A DNA stretch of 64,000 nucleotides. Origin: Paenibacillus sp. 37. GTDB taxonomy: Bacteria; Bacillota; Bacilli; Paenibacillales; Paenibacillaceae. The position numbers and the translations under genes were made by a program. The notes beneath the pieces were generated by a model that saw nothing but the letters and a program-made list of their open reading frames with translations, searched no databases and was not told where the DNA came from. Where the stretch lies: the NCBI RefSeq assembly GCF_008386395.1, contig NZ_CP043761.1:1674001-1738000 (forward strand). Reading direction: 5' to 3'. How positions within the stretch are numbered: the first letter of the stretch is position 1; every line of letters begins with the position of its first letter. Below are positions 9,353 to 18,136 of the stretch, in pieces.

Positions 9353-10048
9353 GTGTATGTATTTATGTTTAACTTAGGGTGGGGAGCAGTTTTTGTTCTC
9401 GTAACTTATGGATTTTTCCTGTTGTGTTACCGCTTGTTCGGTAAAAAAGGTCTCTATGCCTGGATTGGTGTGGCTACGGTTATAGCCAACATTCAGGTGA
9501 CCAAAACGATAGATATTATGGGGGTTGTACTGACGCTTGGCAACACGATGTATGTCAGCATGTACCTGACCAGTGATCTGCTCAATGAGAAATATGGACC
9601 AGGTGAGGCACGCAAAGCCGTATGGTTCGGATTCTTTACGTTGATCATGACGACGGTACTGATGCAAATGGTGTTACGCTTTGATCCGGCACCGACGGAC
9701 TTTGCACAGGATTCGATGAAAACATTATTCGGTCTGCTGCCACGTCTGGCTCTCGGAAGTCTGACAGCGTACTTCATCAGTCAGTTCCTGGATGTACGAT
9801 TATACTCCTGGCTGCGCAAGGTGGCCCCAGGACGCAATCAGTTGTGGATTCGTACCAACGGCAGTTCGATCATCAGTTCATTCGTGGATACACTGGTGTT
9901 CTGCACGATTGCGTTTGCGTTCATCTATCCTTGGGACGTTTGGCTGGAAATCTTCCTGACGACGTATATTATCAAATTTGTATTAACTGCGGTTGGAACA
10001 CCGTTCCTGTATGCTGCACGCAGCTTTAAGTTCAAGGATGAAGCTTAG
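9353..10048 (+). CDS. queuosine precursor transporter (VUT/YhhQ family, YpdP-like)
   Basis: Membrane protein of 231 residues with about six hydrophobic segments, in the ECF-related VUT family that imports preQ0/preQ1-type precursors for queuosine in tRNA. NTMYVSMYLTSDLLNEKYGP is the family's signature region. The start is ambiguous: GTG 9353 lies 5 bases after AGGA, while ATG 9365 lies 14 bases after the AGGAAGG. The upstream preQ1-I riboswitch independently supports the function and indicates repression at high preQ1. Confidence 0.92.
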   Translation: MYVFMFNLGWGAVFVLVTYGFFLLCYRLFGKKGLYAWIGVATVIANIQVTKTIDIMGVVLTLGNTMYVSMYLTSDLLNEKYGPGEARKAVWFGFFTLIMTTVLMQMVLRFDPAPTDFAQDSMKTLFGLLPRLALGSLTAYFISQFLDVRLYSWLRKVAPGRNQLWIRTNGSSIISSFVDTLVFCTIAFAFIYPWDVWLEIFLTTYIIKFVLTAVGTPFLYAARSFKFKDEA

Positions 10049-10072
10049 ATAATATTCAAGAGGATCACTTAA

Positions 10073-10126
10073 AATCACCCTTTGCGCAGTCGCTTGTAAT
10101 TCGGACTCTGCAAGGGGATTTTTTAT
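10073..10126 (+). terminator. intrinsic terminator after the queuosine precursor transporter
   Basis: AATCACCCTTTGCGCAGTC pairs imperfectly with GACTCTGCAAGGGGATT, followed by a T-run. Confidence 0.85.
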
Positions 10127-10254
10127 AGAAAACACATTTACCCGAAACAAGAAAAACTCTTTTTACATTATTATGAAAAAGTTATAATATAAACGACCTG
10201 TCGTTATGAGCATGTATCATTAGCACGAAGATTTCAACCAAAGGGGAATCGCAT

Positions 10255-10608
10255 ATGTACTCTACACTGCGTTATACACTGGAAAGCAATGGCACAACCT
10301 ACGAGAATGATAGCATTGATGCCTCACTATTGGTGGATTTGATTACCAATCTGGAATTGCAGGAATACGTAGTACTTACACCTTCAGAGCTGGTGGAGGG
10401 AAGTATGTATATGCAGGCTGCTGCGCTTGAGGAACCAGGGCAGATGGTGGCGGAGATTCGTTTACAGGAAGGTGAGGACGGTTTCCAGCATTACAGCTAC
10501 AGCACAGCAGATCCGACTGTGATTATTCAATGGTTTCTGGATTATTGGGGGAAGCAACAGCTGCCACAGCTGGAATCCTGGCAGGATATCACGCATGAGT
10601 TTGGCTAA
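10255..10608 (+). CDS. hypothetical protein, 117 residues
   Basis: Small acidic soluble protein preceded by AAAGGGG and flanked by terminators on both sides, so it is probably its own transcription unit. No signal peptide, membrane segment or recognisable catalytic motif is seen. The C-terminal half contains aromatic positions (FQHYSYSTADPTVIIQWFLDYWG). I do not recognise the family. Coding is supported by a clean ribosome binding site and by codon use similar to neighbouring genes. Confidence 0.75.
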   Translation: MYSTLRYTLESNGTTYENDSIDASLLVDLITNLELQEYVVLTPSELVEGSMYMQAAALEEPGQMVAEIRLQEGEDGFQHYSYSTADPTVIIQWFLDYWGKQQLPQLESWQDITHEFG

Positions 10609-10660
10609 TGGTACATGAGTGAGCAGGAATAAGACACGTAGGATATGCTTCGTATGAATT

Positions 10661-10702
10661 AAAATCCCGCAACCCATGATATCATGGATTTGCGGGATTT
10701 TT
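10661..10702. terminator. bidirectional terminator
   Basis: AAAATCCCGCAA pairs with TTGCGGGATTTTT across a CCATGAT/ATCATGG inner stem. It sits between convergent genes and has A- and T-runs for both directions. Confidence 0.92.
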
Positions 10703-10717
10703 GAGTTCACAATTGGA

Positions 10718-11830
10718 CTAGTCGGTAAGGATTTGCAGTTCTTTTGGATAAGACGTCAGAACTTCGACACCCGTTTCGGTCACAATTACATCATCCTCAA
10801 TACGGACGCCGCCTGCTGCGGTATATATGCCCGGCTCAATCGTGAATACGGTACCTTCATTCAGGATGTCCATATTCTCTCCATGGAGAGAAGGATACTC
10901 ATGTACGTCAATACCCAGTCCATGACCTACTCTATGCATAAAACGTTCGCCGTATCCGGCTTCTTCCGTGACTTGGCGTGCTGCACGATCCACTTCAGCG
11001 CAGGTGATGCCTGGTTTTACGATTTGGATAGCCGCTTCGTTGGCTGCGAGTACCGTGTTATAGATGGTTTTGAGTTCAGGTGAGATGTCACCAAAGGCGA
11101 ATGTACGCGTGATATCCGAGGCATATCCGCCAGCATACACACCCATATCAAACATCAACAGGTCACCATGTTGCAGTTTCCGTTCACCCGGTGTACCGTG
11201 TGGCAGACCTGTTTTGGGTCCGGTGAGTACCATGGTATCAAAGGAAGGGCCATCGGCACCCAGTTTTTTCATCTGATATTCCATCTCGGCAACAAGTTCA
11301 ATCTCGGTTACGCCTGTGCGAACATGAGAGAGGCCTTGACGCAATGTTTCTTCGATCAGGTGAATGGCGTGGCGAATGCGGGCTACCTCATCCGGAGTTT
11401 TTTTCACACGTAATGTGCGAAGCAACGGGCCTACATCTTCAAAGCTGGCAGCACCAAGAGCGGCAGTAAGCTGCTCATAACGTGCGACTGTCACGTATTC
11501 TTTCTCGAGACCAACCCGGCCCAAGCGCCCCTGATAACGATCAAACAAAGCGTATGGATTATCCGTATCCGTGTGAGTGGCAATGTTGGATACCGAGGAA
11601 GCGGCTGCGGCTGCTTCAGCGTCCAGTGCGGGTACAATCAGCAGGGGCTCTTCGCCGCGTGCGAGAACCAGACCGAGGAAGCGTTCATGCGGATTGCTTG
11701 CAAATCCAGTTAAATAGTAGATATGTTTCGGATCTGTGATCAGCATGGCGTCCAATCCTTGCCCGGACAGATCGGCTTCAAGACGAGATAAAGGGTTTTG
11801 ATTCATAAGTGTAGTTGTCCACCTTTCCAT
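10718..11830 (-). CDS. M24 family aminopeptidase P / Xaa-Pro peptidase
   Basis: Cytoplasmic dinuclear-metal peptidase of 370 residues that removes or hydrolyses Xaa-Pro bonds. A creatinase-like N-terminal domain (about residues 15-145) is followed by a pita-bread catalytic domain. Metal ligands are visible as the two Asp in FDMGVYAGGYASDITRTF, His in HRVGHGLGIDVHE, and Glu in FTIEPGIY and GVRIEDDV. The ATG at 11830 has GAAGGA upstream; an internal ATG at 11806 is also possible. It is transcribed alone. Confidence 0.93.
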   Translation of the reverse strand: MERWTTTLMNQNPLSRLEADLSGQGLDAMLITDPKHIYYLTGFASNPHERFLGLVLARGEEPLLIVPALDAEAAAAASSVSNIATHTDTDNPYALFDRYQGRLGRVGLEKEYVTVARYEQLTAALGAASFEDVGPLLRTLRVKKTPDEVARIRHAIHLIEETLRQGLSHVRTGVTEIELVAEMEYQMKKLGADGPSFDTMVLTGPKTGLPHGTPGERKLQHGDLLMFDMGVYAGGYASDITRTFAFGDISPELKTIYNTVLAANEAAIQIVKPGITCAEVDRAARQVTEEAGYGERFMHRVGHGLGIDVHEYPSLHGENMDILNEGTVFTIEPGIYTAAGGVRIEDDVIVTETGVEVLTSYPKELQILTD

Positions 11831-12068
11831 TCATACTATCCTTCTATTATAAAAGATTATGATGGAATTCCAAACTGCGATGATTTCATGTCCTCGGAAT
11901 CCCTTGCCTTCTTCGTTTAAGCGGCTGGTGTGAAGGGTAATACAGGGCGAAACCGTAATACACATGAATAATAGTGCGACAACTATAGAGAACAATATGT
12001 TAACAATACATTGAAGCTTGGCTTATTTATTTTATACAAAAGATCGATATGCGAAGGGAGATGTATTC

Positions 12069-13280
12069 ATGAATAATCGAGGAATCGTTCCACTGTATGC
12101 TTCATTATTAAGTGTGGCACTGTTGACCGCGTCATGCTCTTCAGGCGAACCCTCAACGGGAGGAGTAGAGCAGACGTCTCAGGGACAGGGAACAGGTCAG
12201 GGACAGACAGCGAATGGAAGCAATACCGGTGCAAGTGGAAATGAGAGTGGAGCGCAGGGAGAGACGGTCATTCCGTATCGGGCTTCCGTTCTGGTTGAAG
12301 GATTGAATGCACCATGGGAGATTGTGAGTGTGCCTGATGGTCGGATGTTCGTAACGGAACGCCCTGGTGCGATTCGAGTCATTGAGGATGGAAAACTAGC
12401 CCCTGAACCACTGATTGAATTCTCAGCCCCATTTAATGAAGAAGGTGAAGGAGGTTTGTTAGGTCTTGCAGCAGATCCGGACTTTGAGGAGAACGGTTAC
12501 TTGTATGCATACCACTCTTATCTGGAAGGCGATGACATTGCCAATCGAGTGTTACGTCTCAAGGTGAATGATGCGAAAGCGGTCATAGATCAAGAGTTGC
12601 TTGGTAACATTCCAGGCGGAATAAATCATAATGGTGGGCGGATCAAAATTGGCCCGGACAAGTTGCTCTATATCACGACAGGTGAACGTTATGAGCCGGA
12701 ATTGTCACAGAACGAAGATAGCCTTGGAGGTAAAATATTGCGGATAGGTCTTGACGGGTCGATCCCGGCAGACAACCCATGGCCGAATTCACCTGTATAC
12801 AGTATGGGACACCGTAACGCACAGGGACTGGCCTGGAACCCAGACAACGGTTACCTCTATTCCACGGAGCATGGTCAGCGTAATCATGATGAGATTAACC
12901 GGATTGTAGCTGGTGAGAATTATGGCTGGCCCGAGGTGGAGGGAGACGATGATGACAATGGCGCATATCAGGCTCCGCTTGCACATAGTGGGAATGATAC
13001 ATGGGCGCCGTCTGGTGTAGCTTTTGTTGAGGAAGGACCTTGGGCTGGATCACTGATTGCTGCAAATCTGCGTGGAGAGCAGTTGCTGAAGGTTACTCTT
13101 TCGGAAGATGGCACACAGGTGGAGAAGGTGGAACCCATCTTCGAAGATGAATGGGGCCGGATTCGTAATGTGAGTGCTGGTGAGGACGGAAAGTTGTATG
13201 TGCTTACGAACAATCGGGATGGACGGGGATCGCCACGAGATGGAGATGACAAGCTGATTGTACTAACTCCGGAGAGCTGA
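12069..13280 (+). CDS. PQQ-dependent sugar dehydrogenase-like lipoprotein (GSDH/Asd family)
   Basis: Secreted, membrane-anchored beta-propeller protein of 403 residues. The ATG at 12069 has GAAGGGAG upstream and opens a lipoprotein signal peptide with lipobox LTASC (Cys 23). A Gly/Ser/Gln-rich linker (about residues 25-60) follows. Family motifs include GLLGLAADPDFEENGYLY, NHNGGRIKIGPD, YITTGE and GHRNAQGLAWNP, which match soluble aldose sugar dehydrogenases. No PQQ biosynthesis gene is in the window, so the true cofactor and substrate are uncertain. Confidence 0.87.
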   Translation: MNNRGIVPLYASLLSVALLTASCSSGEPSTGGVEQTSQGQGTGQGQTANGSNTGASGNESGAQGETVIPYRASVLVEGLNAPWEIVSVPDGRMFVTERPGAIRVIEDGKLAPEPLIEFSAPFNEEGEGGLLGLAADPDFEENGYLYAYHSYLEGDDIANRVLRLKVNDAKAVIDQELLGNIPGGINHNGGRIKIGPDKLLYITTGERYEPELSQNEDSLGGKILRIGLDGSIPADNPWPNSPVYSMGHRNAQGLAWNPDNGYLYSTEHGQRNHDEINRIVAGENYGWPEVEGDDDDNGAYQAPLAHSGNDTWAPSGVAFVEEGPWAGSLIAANLRGEQLLKVTLSEDGTQVEKVEPIFEDEWGRIRNVSAGEDGKLYVLTNNRDGRGSPRDGDDKLIVLTPES

Positions 13281-13287
13281 TTTATTC

Positions 13288-13400
13288 TAACGAACCTGGC
13301 ACACCATAAATAGAGGTATAATGGCGTTTGTAGAATGTAACGAACCTCAGCCACGTTATATCGCCAAAATTCACTCGAAACCTGCGGGAAAATCAACGAA
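13288..13400 (+). repeat. 50-bp-period intergenic repeat (family C, locus 1)
   Basis: Units beginning TAACGAACCT start at 13288 and 13338, exactly 50 bases apart, with a weaker AACGAA unit near 13394. The junction GAATGTAACGAACCTCAG matches the junctions of the units at 45670-45862. The rest of the roughly 500-base gap downstream of the sugar dehydrogenase contains only a hairpin at 13624-13668. Confidence 0.65.
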
Positions 13401-13623
13401 ATGAGTAAATAAGAGGTCTGGTGGAACTCTGTCAAAAATCAAACACTTACGTTACGGATTTTCCGGTGAATTGTTTTGCCAAACGGGCAGGGGAAGATAT
13501 TGTGCGCATGCCGTGGTGTAATATAGCGGTGTGATATAAGATACTGTGTGCATATCGTGCGCAATAGGAGCTGCCATACGGTCAACACCAGTGCAGTGGT
13601 AAATACACATGGTTAATTAATCA

Positions 13624-13668
13624 AAGGAGCTGTCCCCGTCAAATTCATGACTTATGGGACAGCTCCTT
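13624..13668 (-). terminator. 13-bp hairpin, probable terminator
   Basis: AAGGAGCTGTCCC (13624-13636) pairs perfectly with GGGACAGCTCCTT (13656-13668). On the minus strand it is followed by TTGATTAATT, giving a modest T-rich tract downstream of the MBL gene. Confidence 0.6.
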
Positions 13669-13790
13669 GCTTGTAATGTATGTGTCATCCTAATCTTGAA
13701 TGAGTACAACGCACAATGCCGCACGAAGAGAAACAGCGTTAATAGGATGCTTGTGTCGTTCCAAAACACTCACAAGTCCGCTTTCTATTC

Positions 13791-14522
13791 TTACTCTGCG
13801 CTCTCCGCAAGTGTGGCAATGCGCTGAGCCGGATCATTCGTGTACTCTCCACCGTGATAACAGAGAACCTTATTGAGCTTAAGGTCGGTCAGTTTCTTCA
13901 GGCTTCGCAGCGCTTCAGGCATGTCCGGTGTTGCGGGTGGCGCAGGGCCAACCAGTTCATCATCGACCACACGAAGTTCATCGGCAGCGAGCAGGAATTG
14001 TTGCTCCCCGAAATACAGACAGATATGGCCTGGCGTATGTCCCGGTGTATGAATGACCTGTGTACCGCCTTGAAGGGGTAATAAGTCTCCGTCTGCCAGC
14101 GTTCTGCTGATGTTCACTTCAGGCAGCTGCAAGAGCAGTTGGTCTGCCAGTGCCAAAACGGGCGCGGGCAGCAGAGCACGACGTTCAGGTGTGAATTTGA
14201 TCAAAGGTTTCTCACCGGTTAGATATGGAATCTCATCGGCATGTGCCCAGATTTCCAGATCAGGGATGGCATCCAAAAGAGCACCCAAGTTACCGATATG
14301 ATCGATGTCCTGATGAGTAATAATCACCCGTTTAACGTCCGAGAGCTGTACGCCTTCTTGTTCCAATGCGGATTGAAGTTCGGCAAATTGTCCAATCATG
14401 CCCGTATCCACCAAGGTAACGCCATCTTCATCACGAAGCATGACGGGGAATATGGGGCTGTTCCCGGAAGGTGTCGGAATCTGCAGATTTAACACAGTAA
14501 TTGAAGTTGTTGGATGGCTCAT
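13791..14522 (-). CDS. MBL-fold metallohydrolase
   Basis: Metallo-beta-lactamase-fold hydrolase of about 243 residues with metal-binding THQDIDH (HxxxDH type), a preceding LVDTG, and HTPGHTPGHICLY carrying a further His ligand. The substrate cannot be told; relatives include quorum-quenching lactonases and glyoxalase II-like enzymes. The longest frame begins at a GTG at 14549 that abuts the AGGAGG, too close for initiation. The ATG at 14522 is 26 bases from the AGGAGG, but a perfect hairpin occupies 16 of those bases, so it is taken as the start. The gene probably forms an operon with the HEPN-like gene upstream. Confidence 0.88.
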   Translation of the reverse strand: MSHPTTSITVLNLQIPTPSGNSPIFPVMLRDEDGVTLVDTGMIGQFAELQSALEQEGVQLSDVKRVIITHQDIDHIGNLGALLDAIPDLEIWAHADEIPYLTGEKPLIKFTPERRALLPAPVLALADQLLLQLPEVNISRTLADGDLLPLQGGTQVIHTPGHTPGHICLYFGEQQFLLAADELRVVDDELVGPAPPATPDMPEALRSLKKLTDLKLNKVLCYHGGEYTNDPAQRIATLAESAE

Positions 14523-14528
14523 GGTGAT

Positions 14529-14544
14529 CCGGACCGTAGTCCGG
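14529..14544 (-). promoter_or_regulatory. UNCG-capped hairpin between Shine-Dalgarno and start codon
   Basis: On the minus strand CCGGAC-TACG-GTCCGG forms a 6-bp stem with a UACG tetraloop closed by C-G, an exceptionally stable motif. AGGAGG is at 14549-14554, four bases upstream of the stem; six bases follow before ATG 14522. Folding leaves an effective spacer of about 10 bases. Confidence 0.7.
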
Positions 14545-14578
14545 TACACCTCCTTTTCTTTTTTAGCGATGATTGTTG

Positions 14579-15121
14579 TTATTCAGGGCGATTATATTTT
14601 AAGTGTTTTCTATATTTTTTGACCGTATGGAGTAATGCTTCAAACGTTTCTTCTTCATTACTGCCATCCTTAACGATGGAGACAAACGAGAAGTTCTCAT
14701 GAACAAGTTTGTTCCTTGTCTGAAATACCAGACCAAGGGCTTCAGCGAAGTGTTCTTTTTCGGATTCCAGAGCAATGAACTCTTTACTCAGTTCGGCTTG
14801 AATGATCTCCATGTTGGAGCGTGCACGGTAGGCAGGAGTTTTCATCAGCTGGGTCGAATTAAACTTTTTCTGATATACGTCTCTGTACAGTTGATGTAAC
14901 ATTTGTTCAATAATGGCGCATAGTTCGATGACGAGTGAAGCATATCTTCGGTTTTTGCGTTTTCGGGTGAGTTCACGTGTTTCTTCTTTGTCCAAAATAC
15001 CGTATTTTTCATACAGCGTAGAATCAACGTTCTGCAAGATTTCCTGATATTCCTGTTCGAGTAGTGCGATTTCAAGTTTGGCTTGTTTTTTAACTTTTTT
15101 AAAATCTTCTTTGGTCAGCAT
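14579..15121 (-). CDS. HEPN-like helical protein, 180 residues
   Basis: Mostly helical, charged protein with coiled-coil character at residues 5-65. Near the C terminus QTRNKLVHENF contains RNKLVH, an R-x4-H arrangement typical of HEPN ribonuclease or HEPN-like domains. The start ATG at 15121 follows GGGAGGA with 6 bases spacing; upstream in-frame codons lack a binding site. There is no adjacent nucleotidyltransferase antitoxin. The next gene in the same direction is the MBL hydrolase. HEPN assignment rests on one motif and predicted helicity, so function is open. Confidence 0.6.
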   Translation of the reverse strand: MLTKEDFKKVKKQAKLEIALLEQEYQEILQNVDSTLYEKYGILDKEETRELTRKRKNRRYASLVIELCAIIEQMLHQLYRDVYQKKFNSTQLMKTPAYRARSNMEIIQAELSKEFIALESEKEHFAEALGLVFQTRNKLVHENFSFVSIVKDGSNEEETFEALLHTVKKYRKHLKYNRPE

Positions 15122-15225
15122 ACTTGTCCTCCCATGGAAACCGAGATGTGATCCTATCATTATCTCATATTGTCCGTCGTCGCGCCTCTAATTTCAGAAC
15201 CTCAGGTTCAGAAGGGAAGTACCTC

Positions 15226-16089
15226 ATGTCCAATCAGACAGCAATTGTAACAGGAGCTAACTCAGGTATGGGGTTGGCGACCACCATTGAACTTGCAAGA
15301 CAAGGATATCGCGTAATCATGGCATGCCGCAGTGAGAAGCGCGGACAGGAGGCTCTTCAGGAAGCTGTGCGTCAGTCCGGCTCTTCTGCGATTGAATTGA
15401 TGCTGTGTGACCTGGGTTCACTCGAAAGTATACGCCAGTTTGCCCGCACATTCCGCGAGCGTCATGATCGCCTTGACGTTCTGGTTAATAATGCGGGGGT
15501 GGTGATGGTCAAGCGGAAGGAAACCTCAGATGGGTTCGAACAAAGTATCGGGATTAACCATCTGGGACATTTCCTGCTGACTTTACTTTTGATCGAACCT
15601 CTGAAAGCTGCGAAGCAGGGACGGGTTGTGAACGTTTCGTCAGGTGCTTACAAGGCCGGCAAAATCCACTTCGAAGATCCACATCTGCACACAGGTTATA
15701 ATCCGATCAAAAGCTATGCTCAATCCAAATTGGCGAACGTGCTGTTCACTCGTGCACTGGCTCGCAAACTGTCAGGTACGTCTGTCACAGTAAACTGTCT
15801 ACACCCTGGTGCGGTGGGAACGAGTATTGGCGTAGATCGCAATACCGGATTTGGCACACGCATTATGGCGTTTGCAGGTAAACTTCCATTCTTTCTGTCC
15901 CCTGAAGAAGGGGCACGAACGGCTGTTTATCTGGCTACAAGCCCTGAAGTCGTCGGGATCACCGGGCGTTACTTCTATCAACAGAAAGAGCAGCAACTGA
16001 AGAAACATGCCGTTGATGATGCTTCAGCTGAGCGTTTCTGGACATGGAGCGAAGAACAGGTGGGGCTAAAGCCTGACGAGAAGTTGTGA
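15226..16089 (+). CDS. short-chain dehydrogenase/reductase
   Basis: NAD(P)-dependent oxidoreductase of 287 residues with a classical Rossmann start TGANSGMG (residues 9-16), NNAG near residue 90, and catalytic YAQSK at 164-168 preceded by a Ser in NVSSGAY. The sequence resembles retinol dehydrogenase/WW-oxidoreductase-like SDRs. The ATG at 15226 has GAAGGGAAG upstream; the frame extends 34 codons further but that part overlaps the divergent gene's start region. Substrate unknown. Confidence 0.9.
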   Translation: MSNQTAIVTGANSGMGLATTIELARQGYRVIMACRSEKRGQEALQEAVRQSGSSAIELMLCDLGSLESIRQFARTFRERHDRLDVLVNNAGVVMVKRKETSDGFEQSIGINHLGHFLLTLLLIEPLKAAKQGRVVNVSSGAYKAGKIHFEDPHLHTGYNPIKSYAQSKLANVLFTRALARKLSGTSVTVNCLHPGAVGTSIGVDRNTGFGTRIMAFAGKLPFFLSPEEGARTAVYLATSPEVVGITGRYFYQQKEQQLKKHAVDDASAERFWTWSEEQVGLKPDEKL

Positions 16090-16101
16090 TGCGGATGTGG
16101 T

Positions 16102-18102
16102 TCAGACTTTTGCCTTCACCGCTTGTTGGATCATTTCAATAACAGCTTCAATACGTTGAATGCCTTGATCTCCCTGACCGTATGCACGGACTGAGGCGGA
16201 TGAGGCATTTTTCTCATTCTCACCAAGCACGAGCGAATAAGGCACTTTTTCCATCTGGGCTTCACGGATTTTGTACCCGAGCTTCTCGCTACGCAGATCT
16301 GTTTCTACCCGAATGCCCGCCGCACGGAGTTGGCTCTGTACTTGGAGCGCATAGTCTGCGTAATGATCCGACACAGGTAGGAGCTTCACTTGCACGGGGG
16401 CAAGCCAGAGTGGGAACGCTCCTGCATAGTGCTCAGTCAGGATGCCGATGAAACGATCGATGGAACCATAGATGGCACGGTGGATTACGACCGGACGGTG
16501 TTTCAGGCTATCCTCGCCAATATAAGTGAGGTCGAACTTCTCCGGCATCTGAAAATCAAGCTGGATTGTTCCGCATTGCCAGCTGCGTTTGAGCGCATCG
16601 AGGATATGAAAGTCAATTTTCGGTCCATAAAAGGCACCGTCCCCTACGTTAATGCGATATTCCACGCCACGACGATCCAGTACATTTTGCAATGCGCGTT
16701 CCGCCTGATCCCACAGCTCTTCCGATCCCATGGAATCTTCCGGGCGAGTGGACAATTCAATCTTATATTCGAATCCAAAGATATCGTACATACGTCCAAT
16801 CAGTGAGATCGCTTGATTGATCTCGTCCTCGATCTGCTCTGGCATGACGTAGAGATGGGCATCATCCTGACAGAATGTCCGCACACGCATCATGCCGTTC
16901 AGGGCACCTGAGAATTCATGACGGTGAACCTGACCAAATTCCATCATGCGAATCGGTAATTCGCGATAGGAATGGAGTGTATTTTTGAAGATCAGCATGT
17001 GGCCAGGACAGTTCATCGGTTTAAGTGCAAAAGTGGCATCGTCCACTTCGGAGAAATACATGTTGTCCTTGTAATGCTCCCAGTGGCCAGATTGCTCCCA
17101 CAGCCTGTTGTTCATCATGAGAGGAGTCCGAACTTCCTGATAACCTTCTTGTAATTGCAACTCACGGGAGAATTGCTCCAGTTCAGTGCGAACAGTCATG
17201 CCTTTAGGCAGATAGAAGGGCATGCCGGGCGCTTCTTCGGAGAACATGAACAGTTCAAGCTCTTTGCCGAGTTTACGATGATCCCGTTTTTTTGCTTCTT
17301 CGAGCATGTGCAGATATTCATCCAGCTGGGCTTTGTTCGGGAAAGCAGTGCCGTAGATGCGTTGCAGCATCTTATTATCCGAGTTGCCGCGCCAGTACGC
17401 ACCGGCCACATTCAGCAGCTTGAACGCTTTGATCCGGCCAGTGGATGGAAGATGGGGACCGCGACACAGATCGAAGAACTCTCCTTGATCATAGATTGAA
17501 AGTTCGGCATCCTCTGGCAAATCCTGAATGAGTTCAAGCTTGTAAGGGTCCTGGATTTCTCCGAAGATACGGAGGGCTTCTTCCCGGCTAACGACCCGTC
17601 GACTGATCTTTTCATTTTCCTGAATAATTTTGTTCATTTCCCGTTCAATGGCAGCCAGATCACTGATGGACAAGGCATGCTCCAGATCAACATCGTAATA
17701 GAATCCATCTTCAATGACTGGGCCGATACCCAGTTTCACTTGATCTGCACCGTAGATGCGTTTGAGTGCCTGTGCGAGCACATGTGCTGCGCTGTGACGA
17801 TAACGATACAGACCTTCCACGCTGTCCAAAGTAACGATAACGAGTTCGCAATCTTGCTTGAGCACCCCATCGAGATCGACATTCTGACCGTCTACAATAC
17901 CGCCAATCGCCTGTTTTCCCAGGCTTGTGCTGATAGATGAGGCAACCGCACCTACAGTGATGCCTGCTTCGTAAGAACGTACCGCGTCACCTTGCAGACG
18001 GACCTTAATGGAATGACTGGATGGTTGAAGATCATTTGCGTGGTTGTTTACTTCGTTACCTGATTTGTTGCTTGCGGAGTTACTGTTTTCTTGTTTGCTC
18101 AT
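16102..18102 (-). CDS. thrS: threonine--tRNA ligase
   Basis: Charges tRNA-Thr. It has 666 residues from the ATG at 18102, which has GGAGAG upstream; a longer frame reaches 18138 but overlaps the leader terminator. Domains in order are TGS (about 40-100), editing domain, class II catalytic core with MNCPGHM (zinc-binding Cys) and RPVVIHRAIYGSIDRF (motif 3 region), and anticodon-binding domain. An unusual hydrophilic N-terminal extension of about 35 Ser/Asn-rich residues precedes TGS. It is controlled by the T-box leader directly upstream. Confidence 0.97.
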   Translation of the reverse strand: MSKQENSNSASNKSGNEVNNHANDLQPSSHSIKVRLQGDAVRSYEAGITVGAVASSISTSLGKQAIGGIVDGQNVDLDGVLKQDCELVIVTLDSVEGLYRYRHSAAHVLAQALKRIYGADQVKLGIGPVIEDGFYYDVDLEHALSISDLAAIEREMNKIIQENEKISRRVVSREEALRIFGEIQDPYKLELIQDLPEDAELSIYDQGEFFDLCRGPHLPSTGRIKAFKLLNVAGAYWRGNSDNKMLQRIYGTAFPNKAQLDEYLHMLEEAKKRDHRKLGKELELFMFSEEAPGMPFYLPKGMTVRTELEQFSRELQLQEGYQEVRTPLMMNNRLWEQSGHWEHYKDNMYFSEVDDATFALKPMNCPGHMLIFKNTLHSYRELPIRMMEFGQVHRHEFSGALNGMMRVRTFCQDDAHLYVMPEQIEDEINQAISLIGRMYDIFGFEYKIELSTRPEDSMGSEELWDQAERALQNVLDRRGVEYRINVGDGAFYGPKIDFHILDALKRSWQCGTIQLDFQMPEKFDLTYIGEDSLKHRPVVIHRAIYGSIDRFIGILTEHYAGAFPLWLAPVQVKLLPVSDHYADYALQVQSQLRAAGIRVETDLRSEKLGYKIREAQMEKVPYSLVLGENEKNASSASVRAYGQGDQGIQRIEAVIEMIQQAVKAKV

Positions 18103-18136
18103 GTGTACCACTCTCCATTTCATCAAATGAAAGCGC

